DNA of 64,000 nt. Source: Stutzerimonas stutzeri. GTDB lineage: Bacteria > Pseudomonadota > Gammaproteobacteria > Pseudomonadales > Pseudomonadaceae. Shown one piece after another: positions 49,647 through 58,586 of the stretch (positions within the stretch are counted from its first letter, which is position 1; each line of letters starts with the position of its first letter). The stretch covers positions 434,001-498,000 of the forward strand of contig NZ_PPXG01000003.1 of NCBI RefSeq assembly GCF_002909485.1. Direction: 5' to 3'. Made by a program: the position numbers and the translations under genes. The notes beneath the pieces are model-generated. The model was not told where the DNA came from. It worked only from the letters and a program-made list of their open reading frames with translations, and did not search any database.

Positions 49647-50759
49647 TTATAAAGCGTCGAGAAAGCTGCGTAAGGCGCTTAGCTCATCGCGGGTGAGATT
49701 CAGCGCTTTGAGGCGAGGAGACGTCTGCGGAAAGAGCGGGTCGTCCCGCTGTGCGGCGGTTGGTTTTGGTCTGGGCATGCCTACGTTGTAGAAATTGAGC
49801 ACGCCCATCAGATCAGGGAACAGACCGTTGTGTAGCCATGGTCCGGTCTTGCTTACCAGGCGCAGCGACGGGGTACGGAACCGACCTACATCCTCTATCT
49901 TGCCCGTCACCTCATAGCGCCCCAGGTCTTCGTACTTGCGACCGTAATAGGTCATGCCGGCGTTATGGAACTCGTCATCGCTCAATGTAGCGCCGTGATG
50001 ACAGTTCATGCAGCGCGCCTTGGTACGGAACAGATGCAGGCCGTGCAGTTGGCGATCGTCCAGCGCATCGTGCTGGCCACGCAAAAAGCGTTCGAAGGGC
50101 GTGTTGCGGGCGACCCGAACGAGGGTGCGTTGATAGTCGGCCAGCGCCTGGCGCAGTTGTTGGTCGGTAATAGGCGTTGCATCAAAGGCGGCGGCAAAGC
50201 CTCCTCGGTAATCTGGATCGGCATTCAGCCATGCCAGCAGCTCGGTGATGTCGTAGGCCATTTCCAGCGGGTCCTCGACGGGAAATGTCGCCTGGTGCTC
50301 GAGGCTTTCAGCGCGGCCATCCCAGAAGAGCCGAGCGGTAAATCCGCTCATCACCAGGCTCGGCGAGTTGCGCCGTCCCGCCTGGCGGTCGTGGCCGAAC
50401 GAAACCTTGCGGCCGTCGGCGAAGGCGAGATCGGGCTCGTGACAGGATGCGCAGGCGATCTGTCCGGAGCGCGACACACGAGGGTCGAAGAACAGTTGCT
50501 CGCCGAGTGCCGCCTTGGCTTCGCTGAAGGCACGATCGGGTGGTGAGGGCGCTCGCACCGGTAGCGGCCCGAGTTCCGTCCATACGACATCTTTATCCAC
50601 CTCGGGCGCTGGCCACTGGGCGGGCGGGCGAGTGTAGGCCTGGCGCAGGCAGGAGACATCTGCAGCGTTTAGCTGCCCGTTGGCAAGGTGCTTCATGCAG
50701 TCGTTCGAACCGACAGCACGAACTGACAGCAGCACGAGTGCGCCGAACAGCATCGTCAC
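49647..50759 (-). CDS. Periplasmic diheme cytochrome c peroxidase / MauG-family protein
   Basis: About 370 residues from GTG 50759, five bases after AGGAG; the open frame continues upstream as a shadow of the receptor gene. A signal sequence (MLFGALVLLSVRAVGS) targets the periplasm. Two c-heme sites are CASCHE (about residue 100) and CMNCHH (about 250). The bCcP core FRTPSLRLVSKTGPWLHNG, read in parts, is followed by GVLNFYNVGM. The tyrosine there is where MauG-type enzymes place a tyrosine ligand, suggesting MauG-like chemistry. Last gene of the FecI-FecR-TonB locus, 71 bases after the receptor. Confidence 0.87.
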   Translation of the reverse strand: MTMLFGALVLLSVRAVGSNDCMKHLANGQLNAADVSCLRQAYTRPPAQWPAPEVDKDVVWTELGPLPVRAPSPPDRAFSEAKAALGEQLFFDPRVSRSGQIACASCHEPDLAFADGRKVSFGHDRQAGRRNSPSLVMSGFTARLFWDGRAESLEHQATFPVEDPLEMAYDITELLAWLNADPDYRGGFAAAFDATPITDQQLRQALADYQRTLVRVARNTPFERFLRGQHDALDDRQLHGLHLFRTKARCMNCHHGATLSDDEFHNAGMTYYGRKYEDLGRYEVTGKIEDVGRFRTPSLRLVSKTGPWLHNGLFPDLMGVLNFYNVGMPRPKPTAAQRDDPLFPQTSPRLKALNLTRDELSALRSFLDAL

Positions 50760-50830
50760 GCTTGCTCCTGCTCTCCATCGTTGACGAGCACGTGGAGCCC
50801 ATCGCAGAACGCCGCTCTGCTGACGGGCTT

Positions 50831-53614
50831 TCAAAAGCGGTAACCCACTTCGACCCAGTACTGGCGGCCGGTCTCGTATACCGCCGAGGTCATGGCAGTG
50901 GTCTGGGAGGTATTGCCGGAGACGTTCACCCGATCGGTCAGGTTGAAAATATCGAGGTTGACGAATGCCGCCTGATCCTTGCCGGTGGGCAGCTCCCAGC
51001 CCAAGCGCATATCCCAGGTGAAGGCTGCAGGGTAGCGCTTGTCGTACACCTCGTTGTAGCCGTCGACCTTGTAATAGGTGCGTTTGAGCGTTTGCAGATC
51101 GGAGCGATAGCGAAAAAAGTTGCTCCACTTCAGGTTGAGCATCGGTAGTTCGCTGAAGGTACTCAGGCGATACGTCCAGTCGTGGCTGAAGTTGGTAGGC
51201 GGTAGTTCGCTTTCGTGAATGATCGCGCCCTGGTAGCGAACGTAATCGTTGTCCAGGTCGGTGAAATCGTCGGTATAGGTGGCTACGTTGGTGTTGTGGT
51301 GCTGCCAGTCTGCCGCGAACTGACCGGCGTGCCGGGTGCCCCAGAAGTCGAAGTTGTGCAGCGGGGTCAGCGTCAACGTAATGACTTCGGTGTTGGATCG
51401 GCCGTTGTTGGTGTATCGGTAGTAGTCAGCAGGCATGCTGGGGTCGTTGATGTTTTTCAGCTTCTCACGGCGCACTTGGTCACGCCCCTCGCGACGCACC
51501 CATTTCAGGCCAAGCTCAAGGTCCCGGACCTGCTGAGTGATACCGAAGGTCAGCTCGTCGTCATAGGGGATATCCAGCTGATTGAACGGGGCATCGGTCA
51601 GGTAGCCGGACTTGGTCCAGTTGGCGGTGTAGCTGGTACGGGCATAGTCGCTACGCAACTGTCGGTGACCTTCTTCGAGAAGCCATTGCGCAGCATTGCG
51701 TCCGTAGTAACGGTTGCGCCCGGCGCTGATACGCGTCCCCCTGTCGCCGAACACATCCCATTCCAGCGCCAGGCGTGGGGCGAGGGTGGTGACGTCCATG
51801 TAGCTGTCCTTCTCCAGGCGCACGCCCGGGCGCAGGCTTAGGCGGCCTATCTCGATTTCGTCTTGCAGGTACAGCGCCAGTTGATCGAGGCTGAAGTCGA
51901 ACGTGCCGGGGCTGAATTGAGTGAGGGTTCGGACGTACTGGCGGGCATCGCTGTCGCAGCGCCCTGAGCCGCCCAGTGAAGAGGCCAGAGCACAGTTGCC
52001 GCTGGCCGGCAGCGCCAGATAGGTGCTGACGTCGGTAGCGGTAAGGCGCTCATATTCGAACTGCTGGTGACGCAGTTCGACGCCCGAGCTCAGGCGATGC
52101 ACCATGCCGTACAGAGCGATGGCGTCCCACTCGACGTTGAGTTTGTAGTCGATGGTCCGCTGGCTTTGCTCGATGTCGCCATAGCCGCCCTCCATCGCCG
52201 AGGTGATTCCCCAGTTCTTGACGCTGCTTTTGCGCCAGTTGTTCCAGTCATCGGCGTCGCTGTCACGGGAGTTTTCCATCAGGCTAAGGCCGACCTGCTG
52301 GGTGTAGCGGGCCAGGTCGCCTTGATAGACGGACTTGAGATTTATGAGCGTGCCACCCGACTCAATGCTGTAACGGGTATTCAGCGCATTGTCGCGAAAG
52401 TGGGTCGCGGACTCGGGTGCATGGGCCAGGCTACCTTCTACATCCAGCCGCTCGTTTGCTTTCCAGACCCCCTTGATGAAGAAATTCTGCGACTTGAGCT
52501 CGCGATCCTGTTTGTCGCGGGCATAGCCTGCTTTATCCAAGTTGTTCGGACTGTAGATGCTTACCGGGATACTCGATGTCTTCTGGCTGAAATTGGCCAG
52601 CAGACCGAAATTTTCCGTGAGGTGGCCTTCAAGGGTGGAGCGAACGATGTGTTTTTCGAACTCTGGCTGGTAGCCGTAGAGCTCGCCCATGCTGGCACCG
52701 TCGAAGTACTCCTGTTGATCCTCATCGATGTGGTAGCGAGTCCAGTCTGAACGGGTCGTCTGGTAGGACACCTTGCCATGGAAGTCCTGTGTCGGCCGGC
52801 GGGTGTTAGCTTCCACAACCCCACCGTTGAAGCCGCCGTAGGCCGCCGGAACGTTGCTGTCCAGCACTTTGATGTTGTCCAGCAGGTCGGTGTCCAATGC
52901 CAGGCCTTGGCTACGGCCAGGCACCTTGCTGGCATCGTTGGTGCTGACCGTGTCGCCAGGATTGATATCGTTGTTCATGTTCATGCCGTCGACCAGAAAG
53001 GCGTTCTGGTAGAACTTGGCGCCATTGATGCTGATATTGGCTGGGCCGATTTCACCGGGCGTTTTGCTGCTCAGCTGGCTATTGTCGAACTGCACGTTCG
53101 GATGCGTCTTGAGCAGGCTGGTGATGTCGCCATTGCCCGAAGGTAGCGCCTCGATGGTGCGCCGGTCGATTACCGTATCGCCCTGTTTGCGCTGCTGCTC
53201 GGCCAGCACGACGACATCGTCGAATTGCATGGGGCGCTCGGAGGGCGCTGCGCGAGAGGGTTCCGGTTCGAGATTGAGTGCGCCGTTGGGGCTGAGATGC
53301 CAGATCAGTCCTGTGCCGCCAAGTAGACGTTGCAGGGCCAGCTCCAGACTGAGCGTGCCCTGTACCGGCCCAGAGTATTTGTCGCTTAGCAGCCGGCTGT
53401 CGGCGCTGACTTGCATGTTGGCCTGCTGGCCGAAGTCGATCAGCGCTGCGGACAATGGTTGAGAAGGAATATCGTAGTGCCGCGCCTGCTGTTGTGAGGC
53501 TGGCGTTGTGTCCGCCGCGGCGGCTCCATGGGCTAGCAGCCCGGCCAGCACGGCGGCGCCAAACAGGCGTTGGAAAACAGGTTGATGGCGGTGGGCTGGG
53601 GCGCGCGGACTCAC
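50831..53614 (-). CDS. TonB-dependent outer-membrane receptor with STN signalling domain
   Basis: About 927 residues from GTG 53614 (AGGA upstream); an open extension to 53767 lacks support. A signal peptide (AAVLAGLLAHGAAA) precedes an STN domain at about residues 45-100 (YDIPSQPLSAALIDFGQQAN), the module that contacts a FecR anti-sigma factor. The plug region starts near 130 (MQFDDVVVLAEQQRKQGD) and includes INGAKFYQNAFLVDGMNMNND. The long beta barrel ends in the aromatic EVGYRF typical of outer-membrane porins. The ligand is unknown; the companion sigma and anti-sigma genes imply a surface-signalled substrate. Sequence does not match siderophore receptors I know. Confidence 0.9.
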   Translation of the reverse strand: MSPRAPAHRHQPVFQRLFGAAVLAGLLAHGAAAADTTPASQQQARHYDIPSQPLSAALIDFGQQANMQVSADSRLLSDKYSGPVQGTLSLELALQRLLGGTGLIWHLSPNGALNLEPEPSRAAPSERPMQFDDVVVLAEQQRKQGDTVIDRRTIEALPSGNGDITSLLKTHPNVQFDNSQLSSKTPGEIGPANISINGAKFYQNAFLVDGMNMNNDINPGDTVSTNDASKVPGRSQGLALDTDLLDNIKVLDSNVPAAYGGFNGGVVEANTRRPTQDFHGKVSYQTTRSDWTRYHIDEDQQEYFDGASMGELYGYQPEFEKHIVRSTLEGHLTENFGLLANFSQKTSSIPVSIYSPNNLDKAGYARDKQDRELKSQNFFIKGVWKANERLDVEGSLAHAPESATHFRDNALNTRYSIESGGTLINLKSVYQGDLARYTQQVGLSLMENSRDSDADDWNNWRKSSVKNWGITSAMEGGYGDIEQSQRTIDYKLNVEWDAIALYGMVHRLSSGVELRHQQFEYERLTATDVSTYLALPASGNCALASSLGGSGRCDSDARQYVRTLTQFSPGTFDFSLDQLALYLQDEIEIGRLSLRPGVRLEKDSYMDVTTLAPRLALEWDVFGDRGTRISAGRNRYYGRNAAQWLLEEGHRQLRSDYARTSYTANWTKSGYLTDAPFNQLDIPYDDELTFGITQQVRDLELGLKWVRREGRDQVRREKLKNINDPSMPADYYRYTNNGRSNTEVITLTLTPLHNFDFWGTRHAGQFAADWQHHNTNVATYTDDFTDLDNDYVRYQGAIIHESELPPTNFSHDWTYRLSTFSELPMLNLKWSNFFRYRSDLQTLKRTYYKVDGYNEVYDKRYPAAFTWDMRLGWELPTGKDQAAFVNLDIFNLTDRVNVSGNTSQTTAMTSAVYETGRQYWVEVGYRF

Positions 53615-53714
53615 TGATCGTTCCTTCTTCTTTATTCTGCAAATGCAAACAATTATCTGTTGCATGCAGTAAGACGAACGACGCCTACGAATTTTCAGAA
53701 AATAAATCGTGTGC

Positions 53715-54635
53715 TCAACGATCAATGACCAAAACGAAGGGCGACCAGCGCTGTATACGACCACCATGTGGCTGGACCAAGGCTTCGAGCGCGGCTTGGG
53801 GATCGTTCAGGTTGTACAACCCGGTAACGCGCTCAGCGGCGAGGTTATCGTTCCTGAGCAGAATCCAGCCCTGATGGTACGAGCGGAGCTGGTCCACCAC
53901 CTCGCTGATCGGCTGGTCTGCTGCGATCAGCTGACCGTGGCGCCAGGCTGCAACATGTGTCGGGGCTATGGCCGTGCGGCTGCGCAAGCCCGCATCAGTG
54001 TTCAACCGCAGGCGTTGGCCTTGCTTGAGCACGGTGGCGCGCTGCGGGTTCTCGACGCGAACCGAACCGTGTGCAACCGCCACGTCTAGCGTGGTGCCAT
54101 CAAGGGCGACCGTAAATGCGGTGCCGGTAACTGCAACGTTGCTGTCAGCGGCATGCACGATGAAAGGGCGCGCTGGGTCAGTCGTGACGTCGAGGAATAT
54201 TTCGCCTTCGAGAAGATCCAGCTGCCGATGCGTCGCGTTGAAGTGTTGCCGAATGGAGCTGCCGCCCTTCAGCCAGATGCGGCTCCCGTCCTCCAGCACC
54301 AGCTTGCGCGGTCCACCGTGGGGGTTATCAATGGCGCCCTGGGGCGTTGGCAGCAATACCATCAGCAGGGCAAGGCAGGCTGCCACAGCCGTTGTGAAGA
54401 AGGCAGACCGACGTCTACGACTGCCCGGCCAGCGGTTCCGGCTGGAGGATGGCAGCTGGCCGCTGAGATGCCAGACGCGCGCGGCCCGCTGCCAGGCTCG
54501 GGCGTTGGCAGGTGACGCGCGCTGCCATGCCTCGCAGGCCGCACGCAATTCTGGGTCATCGGGTGATTCCTGCAGCCAAAGCAGCCACTCCATGGCTGAG
54601 TTCCAATGAGGGTCCTGGCGAGGTGTATTGCTCAT
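53715..54635 (-). CDS. FecR-family anti-sigma/signal-transducing membrane protein
   Basis: A 306-residue single-pass protein. The cytoplasmic N terminus carries the DUF4880 anti-sigma region (EWLLWLQESPDDPELRAACEAW, read in parts). One membrane helix follows (FFTTAVAACLALLMVLLP, about residues 82-100). The periplasmic FecR domain shows LVLEDGSRIWLKGGSSI, LLEGEIFLDV and FTVALDGTTLDVAVAHGSVRV. A C-terminal STN-like contact region ends LVIDR. ATG 54635 is preferred, but an overlapping start at 54701 would couple it to the sigma gene. Confidence 0.9.
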   Translation of the reverse strand: MSNTPRQDPHWNSAMEWLLWLQESPDDPELRAACEAWQRASPANARAWQRAARVWHLSGQLPSSSRNRWPGSRRRRSAFFTTAVAACLALLMVLLPTPQGAIDNPHGGPRKLVLEDGSRIWLKGGSSIRQHFNATHRQLDLLEGEIFLDVTTDPARPFIVHAADSNVAVTGTAFTVALDGTTLDVAVAHGSVRVENPQRATVLKQGQRLRLNTDAGLRSRTAIAPTHVAAWRHGQLIAADQPISEVVDQLRSYHQGWILLRNDNLAAERVTGLYNLNDPQAALEALVQPHGGRIQRWSPFVLVIDR

Positions 54636-54694
54636 CGCGAATTCCGCTGAGGTTAGGTCGCTTTCGTGGGCGGCGTGACTCGGTCGATCGCGCT

Positions 54695-55201
54695 TCAGCA
54701 TGACTCGTCGTCCAGCGCCGCTGCGCAGTGACTGAGGGCAGTACGCACGAGTTGATGGGCCAGGCCAACGGAAATACCCAGGTGAGCAGCGATCTGCTGC
54801 AACGTATAACCGCCCAGGCGGTGCATTTCGAATGCCACGCGGGTTCGCTCCGGCAATCGCGCCAGCGCCTCGGCGATCAGGCGCAGTTCGTCCTGCTGAC
54901 AAAGATGCTGTTCCGGCGACGGTGTACTGGCCGGCAGCCCCGCGAACAGCTGTTCGGCATCCTCTTCGCGCCGCTGATTGCCGGCGCGTCGCGCGATGTC
55001 CAATGCCAGATTGCGCACGATGCGATAAAGGTAGGCCAGCGGCTGGGTGAGGTGGTTTTGTTCGGTCTGGCTGAATCTGAGCCAGGCCTCCTGCACGACT
55101 TCCTCTGCTTCGGCTCGGCAGCCAGTGATGGGAGCCGCGTAATCAACGAGGGCGTTGCGATGGTTGACGAACAGATCGGTTCTGCTGCCTTGCTCGTTCA
55201 C
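54695..55201 (-). CDS. ECF sigma-70 factor, FecI-like
   Basis: A 168-residue extracytoplasmic-function sigma factor. Region 2 (ALVDYAAPITGCRAEAEEVVQEAWLRF, with LAYLYRIVRNLALDIARR) and region 4 (ALARLPERTRVAFEMHRLGG, QQIAAHLGISVGLAHQLV) are both present, each read in part. It heads a sigma/anti-sigma/receptor locus, so it should activate the TonB-receptor operon after the receptor binds ligand. The start is GTG 55201. A promoter and Fur-like box lie upstream, at the end of cyaA. Confidence 0.93.
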   Translation of the reverse strand: MNEQGSRTDLFVNHRNALVDYAAPITGCRAEAEEVVQEAWLRFSQTEQNHLTQPLAYLYRIVRNLALDIARRAGNQRREEDAEQLFAGLPASTPSPEQHLCQQDELRLIAEALARLPERTRVAFEMHRLGGYTLQQIAAHLGISVGLAHQLVRTALSHCAAALDDESC

Positions 55202-55242
55202 GTTGGATGCTCGGATAGGGGCGATGCGCCGGTGGCGCGGCG

Positions 55243-55271
55243 ATCCTAGCGTGAAGGCTAAATGGTATCAA
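55243..55271 (-). promoter_or_regulatory. Sigma-70 promoter of the fecI-like gene
   Basis: Minus-strand TTGATA (55266-55271), 17 bases, TAGGAT (55243-55248). Good spacing, about 40-45 bases upstream of the GTG start. Confidence 0.65.
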
Positions 55272-55273
55272 CT

Positions 55274-55292
55274 AATAATCGTTATCATTACG
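55274..55292 (-). promoter_or_regulatory. Fur-box-like operator upstream of the fecI-like gene
   Basis: AATAATCGTTATCATTACG matches 14 of 19 positions of the Fur consensus by my hand count. It abuts the -35 element of the fecI-like gene and overlaps the stop codon of cyaA, so iron-replete repression of the locus by Fur is likely. Confidence 0.65.
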
Positions 55293-58110
55293 ATTCTATT
55301 GCGGCATTCAGCGCGGCTTCCAGGCGTGACTTGTAGCGCAGGTATTGCACCGTCTGACTGCGCCCGCTGCCGTGCAGGCCAGTGAGGTCGAGGTCGGTGA
55401 TATAGCAGGGGTAGCGCTCACCCTCGCGGCGGCGGGAAATGATGGTAAGTGCCACTGCTGCGAATAATTCCGCACCATATTCCATGCCGGAAAATTCCTG
55501 ATGGTTGCAGTACAACGTGACCTGCGAACGCCCGTTTTCACCTGATTCGACGATGGCTTGAACGTCGTAGAACGGGTCATTGACCTCGCCTTGCGGAGTT
55601 GGTCGTCGTTCGAGTTGTGACGGCTGCGTGCCGTGACCGGGTTGAATCCGGTAGAAGAGGATAGTTGGGTCGACCAGTTCCTCCGTCTGGCTTGGCTGCT
55701 GCGCCCTGCGCCGATAGAGCATCGACTCAAGGAAACGCATCAACGGTCGCAACAGCGTGCGCTCGTCCCGATAGGGCAGTTGCTGGCGCCATAGCGCGTT
55801 GCACTCATCGAGCACACTGAGTTCGGCGGTATCTCCAGACGCGCGGTAGAACACCTGCAGGCAGCCCGGACGCCCCTGCGCAAGAATCAGCGCCAGATCG
55901 TCGCCCTCCAGCGCTGCTCGGTCGAGCCGAAGCGGACTATAGCTGTGGTGAGCTTCACCCAAGTGTTCGTGCAACGCCGCGCGGTCGATCACATTGGTCA
56001 GACGCAGTTCGTTAGCGTCGCGTTGCAGCACGTGGAAATGCTGGCGAATCTGCAGCAGGTAGCGCCCGTGAACAACGTTGCCAAGGCTTTGCTGCGCATC
56101 ATCGAAGATCTGCCCGACTCGTCGTGCGATGGCCTGCCCGCGATTACGGGCGAAGCAGAACACCTGCAGCTGCGGTGCCTCATTGGTGGGCCCGAGGCTG
56201 TCCAGGTAATCACGAAGGCACAGCGGCAGTGCCTTCGGTCCTTCGTAGCGGGTTACCAGCATCTCGTTCCAGCTGTTGAGCGTTACCTGATCTACGCTCA
56301 GCACCAGGTTCTCCGGCGCTATGCTCAGGATTGACTGCTCGCCGTTCGCGAGCCCCGTAGCAGTCTGCAGGGTAGGATCCAGGCCGACATTGATCAGTAG
56401 CAGCATGCGACTGGGCTTGCTCGACGCCAGCAGCGTGTCCTCATCTACCTGAGAAAGCGGCATCGGCAGCGCACGGCGCAGATCGCTGACCAGCGCAAAC
56501 AGCTCCGCTTCGCTAAGGCCGCTGTCGCCAGGGAAAAGTGACAAGTGGGTGGTGGCGTCCACTACCCCGTTGCGGTGACCCCAGGCGAGCAGCGCGACCA
56601 GCTCGCGAGAGCGTTTCAAGGGGGCGAAGTTGGTCAGTTCCAACGCGGTGAGTTGGCCCTGATAGAGCGACCAATGCACATTGCCCGCAGCGTCATAGCC
56701 GTGAACCAGGGTCACGCTGTCTTCGGCCATATCCGGTGAAATGCCGAGATTGATCACCTCCACCTTGCCAGCCTTGCGCTCGATGGCCGCGTACAGGCGT
56801 CGGCCGAGTACGCCCAGATCGCGGCTGGTGAGCGGACTGGTCGCCTGCACGCGACGGGTGAAGTCGCTGAGAAATCGATAGCCGTAGGTCAGCTCATTGA
56901 CCAGCGCACGGCGCTCCTGGCTGACCTGTCGCACCTTCCAGCGACTGCGATTGTCGAGCAGCGCCAACTGCCGCTCGTCCCAGTGCCAATCGCGAGTCAG
57001 ATGCTCGAGCAAGGTTCTCTGCCAGCTCTTGTTGCGGTTGACTGGCGGTCGGCTCAGCGGGCGGTTGATCTTCAGATACAGGCAGCGCCTTGCCAGCTCG
57101 AGTCGCTCGTGATCGCCACGCTCGGTCAGGTAGCTCTCGATAGCATGGTAGGTGGCAAGGTAGGGGTCGAGCTCGTCCAGCTCGGCTCGGCCTTGATAGA
57201 TGGCCCGCTTGAAGTCCAGCGCCAAACAGCGCACCTGTGGATATTGACTGGCGTAGACCTCTACCAGAAGCAACTTGAACAGCGATTTGTACGGTGAGGC
57301 GATAGCCTTGTAGAGCTGCCAAAGCCCTGCACCGACAAACTCGCCAGGCGGCATTTGCCCAAGGTGGCCGAGATCGAGCACCTCATCGGCGCGTACGAAA
57401 CGCTTGGCCAGTAGCGTCGTCACGTATTCGTCGTAGCGATGCTCTTCGTAATCGGGTACCAGCCACCACAGCGGCGTGCGCCCGCCGAGCCAGAGCGCGG
57501 TGCGGTAGAACTCGTCGAGCAGCAGGTAATGCTGGGTGGTGCCGCAGTCATCGGAGGTCAGTTTGGCTTCGCGCTGGCCCTGGGCGAAACGCTGCGGATC
57601 GACCAGAAAGAAGTGCGCTTCGCTGCCCTGGCTCGCCGCCCAGATTTGCAACAGCTCGCATTTTCGGCGCAATTCGTCGAGCTGTTTGGCATCCAGAGCA
57701 GGGTCGTGGCAGACCCACACATCGAGATCGCTGTGCTCGTCTTGGGCCACCGTGCCCAGGCTGCCCATGAGGAACAGGCCGAGTATCGGTTGGGTCGCGT
57801 TACCGCGCGCCGGTTTATAGGCGAAGGAGCGGCTAAGGCGCTGAGCCTCGGCAAGCTGTTCGGTATCCGGTTCGAAGTGAGCGAGTCCTGCAGGGGTGGT
57901 AGCCGACACATAGCCGGGAAAGATCGGGTGATTGACATGAAACAGCAGCGGCAACAGCTTGAGTACCTGTTGCTGGCGGGGCGACATACTGTGCCGCGCG
58001 CGCTCCAGCCGTGCGCTATTGATCGCGAGAAAGCGCGCCCGCAGTGTGGCCAGCACCTTGCGGTCGATGCCTTCCTCAAGAATTGGATGGATATGTTGAG
58101 TGCGGATCAT
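55288..58110 (-). CDS. cyaA: Class I adenylate cyclase
   Basis: Makes cAMP for Vfr/CRP signalling. ATG 58110 (MIRTQHIHPILEEGIDRKVLA, split) matches the family start; a TTG extension to 58152 is less likely. The 940-residue product has the N-terminal catalytic domain with the nucleotidyltransferase motif GSLGTVAQDEHSDLDVWVCHD, read in parts. The C-terminal regulatory half continues to YLRYKSRLEAALNAAIES. Class I enzymes are soluble or loosely membrane-attached. Its 3' end overlaps the Fur box of the inserted iron locus. Confidence 0.95.
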   Translation of the reverse strand: MIRTQHIHPILEEGIDRKVLATLRARFLAINSARLERARHSMSPRQQQVLKLLPLLFHVNHPIFPGYVSATTPAGLAHFEPDTEQLAEAQRLSRSFAYKPARGNATQPILGLFLMGSLGTVAQDEHSDLDVWVCHDPALDAKQLDELRRKCELLQIWAASQGSEAHFFLVDPQRFAQGQREAKLTSDDCGTTQHYLLLDEFYRTALWLGGRTPLWWLVPDYEEHRYDEYVTTLLAKRFVRADEVLDLGHLGQMPPGEFVGAGLWQLYKAIASPYKSLFKLLLVEVYASQYPQVRCLALDFKRAIYQGRAELDELDPYLATYHAIESYLTERGDHERLELARRCLYLKINRPLSRPPVNRNKSWQRTLLEHLTRDWHWDERQLALLDNRSRWKVRQVSQERRALVNELTYGYRFLSDFTRRVQATSPLTSRDLGVLGRRLYAAIERKAGKVEVINLGISPDMAEDSVTLVHGYDAAGNVHWSLYQGQLTALELTNFAPLKRSRELVALLAWGHRNGVVDATTHLSLFPGDSGLSEAELFALVSDLRRALPMPLSQVDEDTLLASSKPSRMLLLINVGLDPTLQTATGLANGEQSILSIAPENLVLSVDQVTLNSWNEMLVTRYEGPKALPLCLRDYLDSLGPTNEAPQLQVFCFARNRGQAIARRVGQIFDDAQQSLGNVVHGRYLLQIRQHFHVLQRDANELRLTNVIDRAALHEHLGEAHHSYSPLRLDRAALEGDDLALILAQGRPGCLQVFYRASGDTAELSVLDECNALWRQQLPYRDERTLLRPLMRFLESMLYRRRAQQPSQTEELVDPTILFYRIQPGHGTQPSQLERRPTPQGEVNDPFYDVQAIVESGENGRSQVTLYCNHQEFSGMEYGAELFAAVALTIISRRREGERYPCYITDLDLTGLHGSGRSQTVQYLRYKSRLEAALNAAIES

Positions 58111-58262
58111 GGTGCTTCGTGCAGGCGAGGCTAACTCCTGTTCATCGGCCAATTGGTGCGGGGCTTGAGGCGGGGCGTACTTTTGCCCGCGGAAGGCGAC
58201 CAGTGGCCAGGGCCGGTGTTATCCGAGCCCTGGGCAGGCGAAGCAGAACGGACGTTGGCAGA

Positions 58263-58508
58263 TCAGGCCGTCACGGTTTCGGAAAGGATGGTGAGCAGCG
58301 TTTGTGCCTGTTCGGCCGCATCACGGCCCAGGCTGGTGAGATAACCGCCGTCGGCCTGGGTGATAAGACCCTTGGCATGGAGACGTCCGAAAGCAGCGAC
58401 GGTAGCGGGGCCGGCCTCGTGATGCACCTTAAGCCCTTCCTGCAGATTTTCCAGATTGAACTGTCGAAGTACTTCCAGTTCGGCGACCAACTCAGGGGTA
58501 TACGACAT
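58263..58508 (-). CDS. TIGR02647 family small protein
   Basis: An 81-residue protein starting at ATG 58508 with GGAGCGAGC upstream. LVAELEVLRQFNLENLQEGLKVH and GRLHAKGLITQADGGYLTSLG, read in parts, match the small conserved TIGR02647 family found next to cyaA in pseudomonads. The helix-wing-like ending suggests a DNA-binding fold, but function is unknown. Confidence 0.88.
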   Translation of the reverse strand: MSYTPELVAELEVLRQFNLENLQEGLKVHHEAGPATVAAFGRLHAKGLITQADGGYLTSLGRDAAEQAQTLLTILSETVTA

Positions 58509-58586
58509 GCTCGCTCCTCGGATGGTGGGCTCGTGCCCTGTTTGCTGAGTGTAGATGCTGCCGTTGGCCCTGCCTTGATCCAAGTC

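Noticed and set aside
49647..54635. A complete methanobactin (mbn) operon
   Set aside because: Sigma, anti-sigma, receptor and diheme genes resemble its mbnI-R-T-H part, but there is no room for a precursor peptide or MbnB, MbnC and MbnP genes.
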